Assembly (NCBI RefSeq): GCF_000208745.1
Contig: NC_030855.1
Span: 18,492,391-18,556,390, forward strand
DNA: 64,000 nt
Direction of reading: 5' to 3'
From: Theobroma cacao
Lineage: Eukaryota > Streptophyta > Magnoliopsida > Malvales > Malvaceae
Made by a program: the position numbers and the translations under genes
In this document: positions 52,627 to 64,000 of the stretch, piece after piece
Layout of the letters: each line of letters begins with the position of its first letter
Numbering within the stretch: position 1 is the first letter of the stretch
Notes under the pieces: generated by a model
What the model saw: only the letters and a program-made list of their open reading frames with translations
Databases searched by the model: none
What the model was told of the DNA's origin: nothing

Positions 52627-53164
52627 CTTCTAACTCATAATTTATCTGTCCAGAAGACTTGGGAAAGTATTTGGGAATTCCCATAATCCACTGGGGCAAA
52701 GGTACGCTATCTTTCCGATACTTTGAAGAGAAAATTTGCAGTCTTTTAAGCTATTGGAACGCTTTTTCCCTATCTTTTGTAAGTAGACTCAACTTAATTA
52801 AATTGGTTCTTACTACTATACCTTATTATTCAATGTAAACTATGGCTATACTGGTTTGTATATGTGGGAGAATTGAGACACTATGTCATAATTTCCTATT
52901 AGGGAGGAGACTTGAATAATAAAAAAATTCATTTTATGAGTTGGAAAGATGTGTGCAGACCTAAAGAAGGTGGCTTATGTATTCGTTGTTTAAGAACTAT
53001 GAATGATGTGTTTATACTCAAAGTATGTTGGTATTTTATGTCTAAACCAAATGCTTTATGGGTGACAATTGTTTGTGGAAAATATAACATGAGGTCATCT
53101 TTGATACCAGACAATGTAGATTGAATGGGTTCCTTTCGTTTTTGGGCTTCAATAAGTCAACTTT
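52627..53164 (+). pseudogene. LINE (L1-type) reverse transcriptase end, part 1
   Basis: In shifting frames the plus strand gives DLGKYLGIPIIHWGK, LNLIKLVLTTIPYYSM, KIHFMSWKDVCRPKEGGLCI and MNDVFILKVCWYFMSKPNALW. These are standard post-catalytic RT segments of plant LINEs. The text breaks at 53164 at the solo LTR and resumes at 55752. Confidence 0.85.
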
Positions 53165-54679
53165 TGTAACGACCCTTCCTCGATCACTACCGACGTCCGA
53201 GACCTTTGGGAAAGACTCGCCAAGTCTTGAACAAGCCTTACTCAAAATGCCCGTTAGTTCACTATATACGATCCCATTCCATATTGATACTAAAAATAAT
53301 ATACTCTCATACAATCAATTCAAGTTTTAAATCATAAACACAATAATCAATTCAAGCTTTAAACCATTTAATCACAAGTATATACATCGAAATTCACTTT
53401 CTTCAATTATTTACTTATAACAAAATCAATATTCATTTACAACTTAATAAATAAAGTGCTACGACTCGACCTCTAACAGCAGAGCGACTCAAGATAAAAT
53501 GCTATGAGATGCCTTTACCTATTTGCGATGGACCATACATGTCGATGATTACACATTAGGCCGATCCCTGTTTGCAAAAAGGGGAAAAAAGGGGTGTGAG
53601 TCTCACAAACTCAGTGATCATCGGCTCCATGAGTAGGGCGTAAATGAGAAACAAGTAATAAGGTAGAGATTTTGAATAATAAAAATTGCAAGAGTGGATA
53701 AAAATATTTAATTCAAACGGGGATTTGTGCCTTATATGTATAAAAGAAAATATCGAGAATCTTTTGTAACTCGTAATCCACCATAATATACGTCAAATCA
53801 AGTAAGTAAACTTTAGTACAGTGAGAAGGTTAATAACCATTTTCAAACTAAATTAGTAAAGTATCATTTTAAACCTCGTGTTCGTAAAAGATCTCTGCAG
53901 TCGAAATTATCTCATATAATACTCAAATCAAGTCAATAAAATTGGGCAAGCTATCGCGAAACCAAATAATAACCAGGTTTATACACAGTTCACAAATCAC
54001 TTTGCACGCGAGGGTAAAGTTCATATAACAGTAAAACTAGGGGGAGTTGCGGGAAACCGCATAATTTTGTTTTCACCATGCAAGAAATAAGAGTCTGAAA
54101 ACCTAAAAAGATTTTTGTCTCGAGTAAGAAATCAAATAAACTCAATGGTCCCGCTACCTCGTAATAACCTTTGGGAGCCTCGCTCCACCGGATCCCACAT
54201 GCAATGGCAACCTCAACAATGTTGGCCGACATTGGAGAATCAAGCGGTCACAATCGCGTAATCATCTAATGGCCTAGCCATGTATACATATATCACAGGT
54301 CATGGTCCCTGCCACACCTAGCCACCCGTCAGCCTCCCAAAGGTTCTCTAGCTAGAGCTCACTCGTGCACGAGGGTCACACTTAACCGAAGTGACAACCA
54401 GCCTACTCTTGAATCTCTCATTTTGTTAAACCATTTTAAAATTACATTACGTCCTTGAAAACTTGTGTCAAAATTATTTCCAAAGCATCCATAATGGTAT
54501 AAATAAAATCTATCATTTTCTCAAAATAAATTTATGCAGGAATTTCAAGACAATAATTTGCATGGTGGATAAGAAATATAACCATGAATGCACACTGCAC
54601 AAATATAAAACACAAATTTTGAGGTAAAACAGTGTGAAGGGCTTGTTTCCCGATTTTCAAAACACTTTGCATATAATTT

Positions 54680-54683
<4 letters not shown>

Positions 54684-54712
<29 letters not shown>
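54684..54712. repeat. (AT)n microsatellite
   Basis: About 14 AT dinucleotides lie inside the solo LTR. Confidence 0.95.
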
Positions 54713-54714
<2 letters not shown>

Positions 54715-55316
54715 AAATGATTTCTAAACATAATTTGCAACAACAATTTCCTAAGATTGATACCAGCACATGCTATCCACAATTTTCGCGTTTAAAATAA
54801 ATCATACGTGTAGGTATATATTTACGAAAATTTTAAAATTGACACCCCCTACTCACCTCATAATAGAGGGACACTACATCACTATTTCTACTTGCCGGTT
54901 GCTTATCACTTGCTCCGGCACGCCGTTATAGTACACTATCTTACTTTGGACTTCCAATTTGGGCTGGGTGGCCCAAGTTTCCACATTTCTTTTCTCTTTT
55001 GGACTTTTCTTTTCTTGTTGCCATTAGGCCCTTCTCATGGGCTTTTCCCATTTCTTCTTATTGGGCTAGGCCCATTTTTTCTCTCTCTCTCTTTTTCTTG
55101 GCCAGCAGCACCTTTTATTTTTCTTTTTTTCTTCTTTTTTCTTCTTTCTTTTCCCTGTCGACATCCTACCTGTCTTCTCTCCCTTTTTCCTTTCTTTTCC
55201 TTCTTTCTTTCTCCTTTTTCAACCTATCGACCTTCCCTTCTCCTCACTTGCACCGCCCGGTAAGCCTTCTCTTTCTCAAAATCAACTTCACAACCTCCCC
55301 TACCTCCCTAAAAAAT

Positions 55317-55470
55317 CGACAGCACAAAGCCTCTTTTGTCCTTCACAATCCGATAGCAAACAACCTCCAGTTTTCCTGCACAAACCAGCAGAACAAAGCC
55401 CGCTTTGTCTTTCACAATTCGACAGCAAACAACCTCCATTTTTCTTGTACAAACCGACAGCAACACAGCC
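55317..55470 (+). repeat. 69-bp tandem repeat in the solo LTR (about 2.2 copies)
   Basis: Units start near 55317, 55386 and 55455. Each begins with a cgacagca-like word followed by caaagcc or acagcc, and the full units contain gcaaacaacctcca. Confidence 0.85.
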
Positions 55471-55751
55471 TTTCTTTCTTACCCTCATGCTGCCATTTTT
55501 TTGCTCTCTCACCAGCACTTTGTCTCCCTTTTCTTCCTTGGCCGGTGACTTTTCCTTTTTCTCTCTTTCTTTTTTTTTCTTGGTCCTTCTCCAGCCGACC
55601 TTATCCCTATTTTGACAAGTCAATTTACTTTTCAAATATTTTAGTTTCTTTTCTACCTTTATTGATTGTATTCAGCCGGCCCCTACCATCATTTCCTTTT
55701 CTATCCATTTGGCAGGCCCCACCACCACCATTTCTTCACACGGGTGTTACA

Positions 55752-56427
55752 ACTTTGGGATGTCTTTAAGAAGAGTGTTCACTAGGAATTTGTAATGGTA
55801 AAATTGCACGGTTTTGTATTGATGTTTAAATTGGTGAACAACCATTAATAGAGGTTGTTAGAACCATGGGAATGAGTTTTGAAGACCATAGTTTTGTTAA
55901 TGAGTTCACATTGCCAAATGGAGAATGGGATCTAAACAGGTTAGCTTTTTTATTTCTGAATGGGAAGTTAAATTTAATAGCTAACTCAATCCCACCTATT
56001 TCTTCCACTTTACCAAATAAACCTTATTAGATGCCGTCATCATTTGGACAATTTACAGTGGCCTTTGCTTATGAAATATTGAGGAAGGTACTAGTTTCAC
56101 ATGTGGAAGTAAATAGTGGAATATGGAAGTTGGCATGGAGATGGAGTGGATCGCAACATATATGGATGTTTTTACTTTAGTGCCTACAAGAATGTATTCT
56201 TACCAATAAGGAGATAGCCTGTCGACGCCTATCAAATGAAACTTCTTGTCCCCAATACAAGTTAAAGGAAGAATCAGTGCTACACATGTTAAAAGACTAT
56301 TCTGTTGCTAGGCTAGTTTAGACTAAATTGTTACCACATGGAGAAGTAGGGCAATATCAACTATCAACCATGTAAGAATGGCTATCATTTAATCTTAATG
56401 GAATCATACTGAAGGAAATAAAATTAG
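55752..56427 (+). pseudogene. LINE, part 2 (continues part 1)
   Basis: The plus strand reads EQPLIEVVRTMGMSFEDHSF, FTLPNGEWDLNRL and later WKLAWRWSGSQHIWMF, then the zinc-binding-like CRRLSNETSCPQYKLKEESV with LHMLKD. This is the C-terminal zf-RVT region of plant LINEs. It joins smoothly to part 1 once the solo LTR is removed. It is broken again at 56427 by copia element 3. Confidence 0.82.
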
Positions 56428-56690
56428 TGTTATGAATATATGTGTGAATATTTATTATATTATGTATATCTAGATTTGAATATAAATTAGATTGGATTAA
56501 GCTTAGGATTTAATCCATCCATCTAATCCTTTAGTATTATCTTTATCTTTTTAATTCTATCTAGATAAGGGATTATTAGCTTATAAATAGGCCTCTCACT
56601 TTTTTTTGTAAATATACACTCAAATAAGATTTTTTTTATTCTCTATATACTTTTTCTCATAGTTGTTCTTTCAAGTTATATTTCATAATA
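56428..56690 (+). repeat. copia element 3, 5' LTR
   Basis: This 263-bp LTR begins TGTTATG and ends cataata (the other copy ends CATAACA). A TATA-like tataaatagg lies near 56581. Confidence 0.9.
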
Positions 56691-57020
56691 CGTCATCAGC
56701 ACGATTTTTTAATCTCTTAAGTTTTGGTATTATTAGTTACATCATCTCCAACTTCAAAAGGATTTCAATGGTTGATATTTGATTTTTGGTTTTAGCAAAT
56801 CAGGGATGTGACTTAGGAAATTAGATAAGTGGCTTGATATCTTTTTGGTGCTTTCATTTAAATTAACAGAAATATATGAATACATTTAACCACCAAAAGT
56901 GAATGGATACATTCAAACCACTAAAGTGGCTGAATACTTTTAACTCACCAGAAATGGATGAATATTTTTAACCCACTAGAAATGGATGGATACTTTTAAC
57001 TAATTAGAAGTGGATGAATA

Positions 57021-60000
57021 GTGATGAGATTAAATGAAAAGACAAAAGTGGATAGAATAAAAGGAATACAGAAAATGTTTTGTCATCTATGTGGTATGAA
57101 AGGTCATTGGTCACATACTTGTTATATGTTGAAACATTTTGTTAAACTTTATCAAGCATCACTAAAAGCTAAAAGAAAAAAAATATCGCAACAAATTGTT
57201 TCAAGTTGATTTCAATCATGACCAAGTTGATATAACACATCAAGATGTTGCTAATTTTCTTGTCCACCCTGAAGGAGGAATTGATCATTTGATTGGTTCG
57301 AAATATCCAAAAATAAAATTTCTATATAGTTTGTTGATATGTTTTATCATAACCTTATTATGAAGATATTATTATAAGTTCTCATTATATTTAAATGATA
57401 CTTCTTGTTATGTGTTTTAATAATTAATTATATATTTAATATTCTCTTATATTAACTTGCAAGTTTTTTATTGTATATATCTTATTTTATTAAAAAAAAT
57501 GCATATTAATTTCGTTGAATCCAAGATCAATTATGTAGATATATGTCTAGCAGATATTGCTACAACGTATACTATATTTAAAAATAAGAAATATCTTTTT
57601 CACTTGATAATGGAAAAAGCTAATGTCAATACAATATCTAGTAGTACAAGATTAATTGAAGGCTTCGGAAGAGTTAATATTTTACTATTCAAAGGAACAA
57701 AGTTTATAATAGAGAATGCATTATCTTCAACTAAGTCTCAAAGAAATATATTAAATTTTAAATATATTTGTCTACATTGATATCATGTTGAGACAATGAA
57801 TAAAAGAGACTTCATACCTCTATATTAGATTTATTATCTAGGGTAAGAAGTGTGTGTTGGAAAAATTGCCTACTTTGTTCTCTAAACTGTATTACACAAG
57901 TATTAGAATGATTGAAACTTATACTATAATAAATCAGAAGTTTACTAATGATTCTAATGTTTGGCATGACCAGTTGGCCATCTCGATTCAATAATGATGC
58001 AAAACATTATTGAAAATTTATTTAGTTATCTATTGAAAAACTAGAAGATTTTTTAATCTAATGGATTCTCTTGTGTTGCTTGCTCTAAAGATAAATTAAT
58101 TATAAAGCCATCACCAGCTAAAGTTGGGACTAAATTTCAAACATTTTTGGAATGTATTTAGGATGATATATGCAGACCCATACATTCGCCACATGAACCA
58201 TTTAAATATTTTATAATTTAATCGACGCATCCACTAAATAATCACATGTATGCCTATTATCAACTTGCAATTTGGCGTTTGCAAGATTACTTACCAAAAT
58301 CATTTGTTTACGAGCACGTTTTCTTGATTATAAAATCAAGACTATTTATATTGATGATGTTGTTGAATTTACATCTTAAGACTTTAATAAATATTGCATA
58401 TTAGTTGGAATAACTGTTGAACAACTTGTTGTTTATGTTCATACACAAAATGGTCTAGCAGAATCGTCTATTAAACACTTCCAACTGATTGCAAGATCAT
58501 TGCTTATGAAAACTAAACTCCCCATTTTTGCTTAAGGAGTTACCATTTTGTATGTAATAGCACTTATACGTATCATGCCAACGAGTTATCATAAATTTTT
58601 CCTTATACAATTGGTTAATGGTCAGGGGATCAAATATTTTTCATTTAAGAATTTTTAGATGTGCTGTATATGTCCTAATTGCTCCACCACAATGCACAAC
58701 GATGGGTACTTAAAAGAGGTTAGGAATATATGTTGGATACGAATCTCCATCTATAATTAAATATCTAGAACTATTAAGAGGAGATTTATTCACAGTAAGG
58801 TTTGTCAATTGTCATTTTGATGAAACAATTTTTCTAACATTAGGGAGAGAAAATAAGCAGCTGGAAAACAAAATTTCTTGAAATGCATTATCATTATCTA
58901 GTTTTGATCTTCACACAAATTAATGTGAACTTGAATTTCAAAATATAATTCATTTGCAAAATATAACAAATTAGTAGCCAAACATATTTACTGACCTAAA
59001 GAGAATAACTAAATTTCTTATACCAGGTGTAAATGCTCCTCTTAAAATTGATGTTCGTGTATGACAAGGTATGCTAGAAGCGTGGAAAACTAATCAGTTC
59101 TAAAGATAAAATCCTTGAAAAAGAAAAAGAGCAAATATTCAAAATGGTCAGAAAGAGGAAACAAACACTTTAGAAAAAACTCCTGACATAATTGATAAAA
59201 TTTCAGAAGAAATTTCAGTACCTGAAATCATTAAAATGTAGGGATCTCAATAAATTATGTCATGATAAGAACAGATAGAATCAAAATGAAATAAACTTCG
59301 ACGATATTTTTGGATATAATGTAACGCTTAATATTATAAAAAAAAAGATCTCGAACTTACATTTATTGAAGAATGTAGACATAGAAATGATTGACCTATG
59401 TTGAAAGATGCAATTTAGGTGGAATTGAATTCATTTGTAAAATGTGAAATTTTTGGACCTATAGTCCATATAACAAATGGTATAAAACTAGTGGGATCCA
59501 AATGCGTATCTGTACAAAAATAAAATAAGAAAAATGAGATTGTGAGATATATAAAGTACAACTTAACGCACAAGGTTGACATATTCTCTTGTGGTGGATT
59601 CAATTATAATTTTTATATTTAATTAGTCTGACAATATATGAGAAGATTAAAATGCGTCTAATGAATGTAACTACAGCCTATCTATATGGCTCATTTGATA
59701 TTGATATCTCTATGAAATCCCTAAAAGATTTAAGTTGCTTGAAGCACAAAATTTGAATTCTTGAAAATTTTTTTCAATTAAATTAAATAAATATGTATAG
59801 GGATTAAAACAATCTAAATGCATATGGCATAATCACCTTAGTGACTGGCCTTAGTGAATATTTGTTGAAATAAGGTTATAAAATGATCTTATATACCCAT
59901 GTGTTTTTATAAAAAGATTTGGATCTAAATTTATCATAATTACTATTTATGTTGATGACTTGAATATTATTGGAACTCTTAAAGAGTTATCAAAAGTTGT

Positions 60001-60936
60001 GGATTATTTAAAAAAAGAATTTGAGATAAAAGACCTTGGAAGAACAAAGTTTTGTTTGAGTCTTTAGATTAAGCAATTAACAAATGGAATTTTTGTCCAT
60101 AAATCAAATTATATAGCAAAAGTGCTAAAGCAATTCTACATGGACAAAGCACATCCATAGAGTTCACAAATGATTGTAAGTTCGCTAGATGTGAAAAAAG
60201 ACCATTTTCAACCTCGTGAGGATTATGAAAAACTTCTTGGTTTTAAAGTACCATAGCGTAGTGCAATTAGAGCACTAATGTATCTTGCTAGTAATAAATG
60301 ATCTGATATATCATTTGCTGTAAATTTATTAGCAAGATATAGTTCTTCTCTACCTCGAAAACATTAAAAGGGAATTAAACATATACTTTTATATCTCCAA
60401 GTAACAATGGACATGAGTTTATATTATTCAAATGTATCAAAATCAAATTTAATTGATTATGCAGATGCAGAATATTTATCTGATTTGCACAAGATTCAAT
60501 CCTAGATAGGTTACTTATTCACATGTAGAGGTATGACTATTTCATAGTATTTTGTAAAACAATCTATATTTGCTACTTCTTTTAACCATACAGAAATTTT
60601 GACAACTCATGAGTCAAGTCATGAATGTAATCTGTAACTCAACATATTTGAGGAACATGTTACTTGTCAATCAATAAGTAAATTTCAACAACATTATATG
60701 AAGATAATACCACTTGCATACTCTAGTTAAAGGAAGAATACATTCAAGGCCATAGAGAAAACACATTTCACCAAAGTTCTTTTTCACTCATGATCTCCAA
60801 AAAAACAGTGATATTAGTGTTCAACAAATTTGTTTAAGTGATAATCCAGTAGATTTATTCACCAAAGCCATTCCTACTACAACAATTGAAAAATTGGTAC
60901 AAAAGATTGGAATGTGCTATTTTAAAGATCTTAAAT
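57021..60936 (+). pseudogene. copia element 3 gag-pol remnant
   Basis: 57021-57209 has an intact zinc knuckle CHLCGMKGHWSHTC. 57600-57780 is protease-like (INTISSS-type text changed to VNTISSSTRLIEGFG, then STKSQRNILNF). The integrase is scattered at about 57960-58700. RT near 59935 gives YVDDLNIIGTLKEL and KKEFEIKDLGRTKF, followed by SAIRALMYLASNK. RNase H near 60440-60880 gives LIDYADAEYLSDLHK and NPVDLFTKAIPTTTIEKLV. Many stops are present. Codon quality is poor throughout, so it is long dead. Confidence 0.82.
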
Positions 60937-61166
60937 AATGCAATCATCAGGGGAAATAAAATATGTACTATACTATTTTCCTTCATCAAGGTTTTTCCCA
61001 CTGGGCTTTTCTTGATAAGGTTTTTAATGAGGCAGTATTTTAAAAGTGTAGTCTTGAAAAGAATTATGTATTTTTTTCCTTCAACCGGATTTTTTTCCCA
61101 TGAGATTTTTTTCTAGTAAAGTTTTACTAAGACATATTCTTAATATAATGGATATTCAAAGGGGAG

Positions 61167-61425
61167 TGTTATGAATATATGCGTGAATATCTATTATGTT
61201 ATGTATATTTAGATTCGGATGTAGATTAGATTGGGTTAACATTAGGATTTAATCTAACCATCTAATCCCTTGGTATATCTATATCATGTAAATTTTATCT
61301 AGATACGGGTTATTAGCCTATAAATAAGGCTCTCACTTCATTTGTAAATACAAACTCAAATAAGATCTTCTTATTCTCTATATACGTTTTCTCATAGTTA
61401 TTCTTTCAAGTTATATTTCATAACA
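61167..61425 (+). repeat. copia element 3, 3' LTR
   Basis: This 259-bp LTR runs TGTTATG to CATAACA and is preceded by a clear polypurine tract. Confidence 0.9.
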
Positions 61426-61535
61426 AATTGTACATTTATTTGAAAAAAGAATTCAATTCCACAACATTGCTTAATAAATTTGATGCATTGCTTCTAAGAG
61501 GATCCTTGAAAAGTATCGTGCCAATAAGACATTAA
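61426..61535 (+). pseudogene. LINE, part 3 (short 3' continuation)
   Basis: After the copia element the plus strand continues LINE-like text (HLFEKRIQFHNI in one frame) for about 100 bases before a reverse-strand scrap begins. The assignment is by continuity only. Confidence 0.4.
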
Positions 61536-61729
61536 AAGGCCATGTTCACTAGAAAATTTGTTAAACGATTGGATTCGAGATACACATAAATTATTCTAAC
61601 TTGCCATTCCTTCTTCAACAAATCTTTGATAGTTGAAGTCAAGTCTGAATTAGTATTTGGCTCATTTATTTTCATTTGAATTACCTTGCAGCGATTTTGT
61701 TGGCCATAGCCAACATCACCTGGTGACAT
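61532..61729 (-). pseudogene. LINE-type RNase H-like (RVT_3) fragment, reverse strand
   Basis: The minus strand encodes TIKDLLKKEWQVRIIYVYLE, then SNRLTNFLVNMAF. This matches the end of the plant RNase H-like domain that follows LINE RTs, where the typical text is a DWxV...REANRxADxLAxxA pattern. It is opposite to the LINE pieces to its left, so it is a separate insertion or an inversion. Confidence 0.65.
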
Positions 61730-62332
61730 CTCATTCTATGCCAACGACAAACTCTAATAAACACCCCATAATTTTGCTCCATATGCAAAACAATTTTGAA
61801 GTGTATCTGAAAAGCCGCATTTCCAATTCCCAAAGTGGCCATGAAAAACACCTCTCGCAGTGGATGGATGGCCTCATAGTGTTCTTTTTTTTTATTGTGA
61901 TAGGATTCCTCTATCACAATTGATGGTCAAATCGAATAGCTACCCACCCATGTAATTCCAATGCTAACTAACAAAAGAATTACTTCTACAAAGCGTTTTG
62001 GCTCAACAACTCTCTTTCTCTCTCTTTTTTTTATAAAAATAAAGTTTCCATACCACATTTCTCATTTTTTTCTTTCCTTTAAAGTTTCAGCAGCAGTTTC
62101 TCTTAGGGATTCAACAGGATTTTAATTTGAATACTTGCTGAAGAATATGAAAAAAGCGTGAAAGAGGTTTTAGGAAAAAGTGAAAATATTTTAATCTTTA
62201 ATTTTAATGGGAGAAAAAGAAGGGGAAAAGGAAGATAATAGAGTTAGAGAAAAAACAAAGAGGAATCAAACAAAAGAAAAGAATGGAGAAAAAAAGGAAA
62301 TTTTTTTATTTAATTAATTATTAAAAACTTTT
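61730..62332. other. intergenic DNA
   Basis: No gene is recognised. A minus-strand frame at 61681-61917 overlaps the RNase H scrap. The right end is A- and T-rich. Confidence 0.4.
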
Positions 62333-63029
62333 GGGTAAAATACCCAGACTCTTTAAACTTTTAAGCATAATTTAAGATGGGTTTATTAATTTTTGATATG
62401 AATAATGAGACCCAAAAGTGCAAACACCGTTAATAAAAAATATGAAATGATTAAAATACTTTTTCTTTTTTCTCTCCTATTTTTTTCTTTTAAAAATGTA
62501 GTCGATCGACGATGCTCCCATTCATCGGTCGGCTACCCAATAGCTAGATCTCACCATCCATGGCTAGATCTGGCTAGATCTAACGCATTCCCGATAAGGA
62601 GTGCAATTTGGCTGCACTCCTCAAAAGGAACGCAGATTGTGCTCTTCAAAAGGAACGTCGATCGCGTTCCTCACAACTGAATCTTGCCATCCATGGGGAG
62701 CACAGGGGTAGGGGCGTGGCTCCCCTGGGGAGTTCGGGGGGAGAGAGATCCGACTGAAGCCAGATTTGGCGCTCCTTTGCCTGAGAAAAAAGAATTAAAA
62801 ATGAAAAATTATAGTTCATATGATGTGGTGATTTTTACAATTTATGAAGAGTAAAATTATCTTTTCAATATTGATATGTCATCAAACTAAAGAAACATTA
62901 ACGATTGACTAATAGCTAAACTTATGTATCAAGTGAAAGATATTCTTTTGGAGCGGACTATGCATTTCGAATATTAATGGATTCACATGGAATTATAACT
63001 AAAAATTAAGAGATTATGCTATTTTACCG
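62333..63029 (-). mobile_element. MULE-like miniature inverted-repeat element, second copy, with 9-bp TSD
   Basis: The element begins gggtaaaatac and ends attttaccg, flanked by aaaactttt at 62324-62332 and 63030-63038. Its inner right side, read on the minus strand, shares attagtcaa, cgttaat and agataattttac with the left side of the element at 7862, so it is the same family in opposite orientation. The interior (about 62500-62785) is GC-rich, with ctagatct repeats, a repeated tcaaaaggaacg word and the palindrome ctcccctggggag at 62720-62732. No transposase is present. Confidence 0.8.
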
Positions 63030-64000
63030 AAAACTTTTTAATATTTAAGTTTAAGTCCTTAAAGATTTTTAATTTTACTTTATTAATGAGATAATAGCAT
63101 TTGGTGAGCTTGTGTCAAGTTTGCATCAAATATAAATTCTATGTGTGCTATTTTTGGGACTATGTGGATGTTTTTGCTACTGCGGTTTATGGGCGGTAAG
63201 GAGTTTACAAGGGAATCAGAAACAATCAATGAAGAAATAAGGCTGTGTCGGATGGATTCAACTGATGAGTATGCATTGAGTTTTGATCAAAGTGTTGCAC
63301 ATTTGTGGATAGAATGGCTTTTGCAACTAGTGGAAGTATGGATAGTTGTGTAAGTAAATTTCGACGTTTGTATGAAACAGGAGTAGTGGTAATTAGGTTA
63401 GCCTGTCTTGGATCCTGTTAAGCTGCCCACTTTTTGTTTATAGGTTGTTGGCTTTTGATGAGAGCCTTTAGGACCTTTTGATGTTAACGCCACTGTTTAC
63501 TCAATGACTGGTTTTTTTTTTTGACAAATGTACATATTCTCTTTATCCAGATTGGAGCTCTCTGTGTTAGGAAAGTCTTTTGCGTTCTAAGCAAGAGACT
63601 TAAAATGATATTACAATGCTGAAGTTAATAATAATTTTGTTTTTAAAAAAATTAAAAAATTAAAAAATAAATATTTTTTTTGGAGTGAAATATGATTTCA
63701 TTACCTTATTAAATTGAATTAAATCTGACATATAAATATATAAAGAGACAATCACTAATACTCACTATAACTTAAGAAATCTTCCCTTTACATGGTTAAA
63801 GAGCCTCATTAAAAACCTATTCATAAAAAAACCCTGAGGGATAAAAACCATGAGTAAAGGAAAAGAGTACCCTTTGAATCATATAATCATTGGGATTGCA
63901 ATATCCATCCTCAACCTAACCACCTTCAAATGAACTTCTAGCCTCTCGAATGATAACAAGTTGAATATCATCAGGCATGTGAGATCAATCAAACCAAGCC
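63030..64000. other. intergenic DNA with a reverse-strand retroelement scrap
   Basis: A 70-codon plus frame at 63141-63353 has reasonable composition but no recognised family. At about 63780-63860 the minus strand contains the ttttaatgaggc and ccctcagggttttt words typical of the region just before a copia 3' LTR. No complete gene is present. Confidence 0.35.

Larger units (their letters stand above)
53165..55751. mobile_element. 2.6-kb solo LTR (gypsy type) inserted in the LINE
   Basis: It begins TGTAACGACCC and ends GGGTGTTACA, and is flanked by 5-bp duplications acttt at 53160-53164 and 55752-55756. No gag or pol is present, so it is best read as a solo LTR left by recombination. The ends are of the tgtaacaccc type seen in many plant gypsy elements. 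54960-55720 is a long pyrimidine-rich tract whose open frames are low complexity. Orientation cannot be fixed from the near-palindromic ends. Confidence 0.85.
56428..61425 (+). mobile_element. Ty1/copia element 3, short LTRs, degenerate interior
   Basis: LTRs at 56428-56690 and 61167-61425 agree along their length. The purine tract caaaggggag sits directly before the 3' LTR. The pre-LTR region near 61000 has the familiar tttttcccactgggctttt and gtttttaatgaggca words. Target flanks (attag left, aattg right) are not identical, so the duplication has decayed or the border is off by a base. The element sits inside the LINE. Confidence 0.9.

Noticed and set aside
55300..55635. Lys/Glu-rich minus-strand frame
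   Set aside because: It is the complement of the same pyrimidine tract, and the repeated text follows the 69-bp tandem DNA repeat.
54892..55769. Long Ser/Phe/Leu-rich frames of 123 and 256 codons
   Set aside because: They arise from the pyrimidine-rich tract of the solo LTR, overlap in several frames and show no protein family.

Overview
The window reads as nuclear DNA of a flowering plant, most likely a eudicot. It holds five intron-rich protein genes with GT-AG introns and plant-specific families (a CHUP1-like protein, a malectin-like LRR receptor kinase, a GDSL lipase), in AT-rich DNA full of LTR retrotransposons and LINE pieces. The species cannot be fixed from the sequence alone. There is one assembly gap (4781-5356). 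No bacterial-type operon, CRISPR array, rRNA or tRNA gene was seen.

Layout. 1-3271: the 5' two thirds of a RadA/Sms-type DNA repair gene on the minus strand; its C-terminal exons lie left of the window. 3700-5840: a broken C-terminal piece of a phosphoenolpyruvate carboxykinase gene, split by about 1.75 kb of AT-rich sequence that includes the gap. 5.8-9.6 kb: AT-rich intergenic DNA with an old direct repeat and a complete MULE-like miniature element. 9.9-14.6 kb: a complete minus-strand Ty1/copia element with LTRs and a 5-bp target duplication but no integrase. 16.5-26.1 kb: a gene-dense island with a CHUP1-like gene (+), a poly(A)-binding protein gene (+) and a GDSL lipase gene (-). 29.7-38.0 kb: a 13-exon malectin-like LRR receptor kinase gene (-).

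39-64 kb is a retrotransposon graveyard. It holds a second copia element with a duplicated reverse transcriptase segment, an Athila/Tat-like gypsy element that has lost its RT/integrase core, an LTR of the same family in the opposite orientation, a LINE cut first by a 2.6-kb solo LTR and then by a third copia element, a reverse-strand RNase H scrap, and a second copy of the MULE-like miniature element.

The five host genes have unrelated roles: organellar DNA repair, organelle or actin-linked scaffolding, mRNA binding, extracellular lipid hydrolysis and cell-surface signalling. They are neighbours, not a pathway. I found no convincing new biological system. The points most worth following are the two MULE-like miniature elements with GC-rich interiors, the clean nested-insertion history with exact target duplications, the RT duplication, the deletion-derivative copia and gypsy elements, and an ambiguous last splice site in the poly(A)-binding protein gene.
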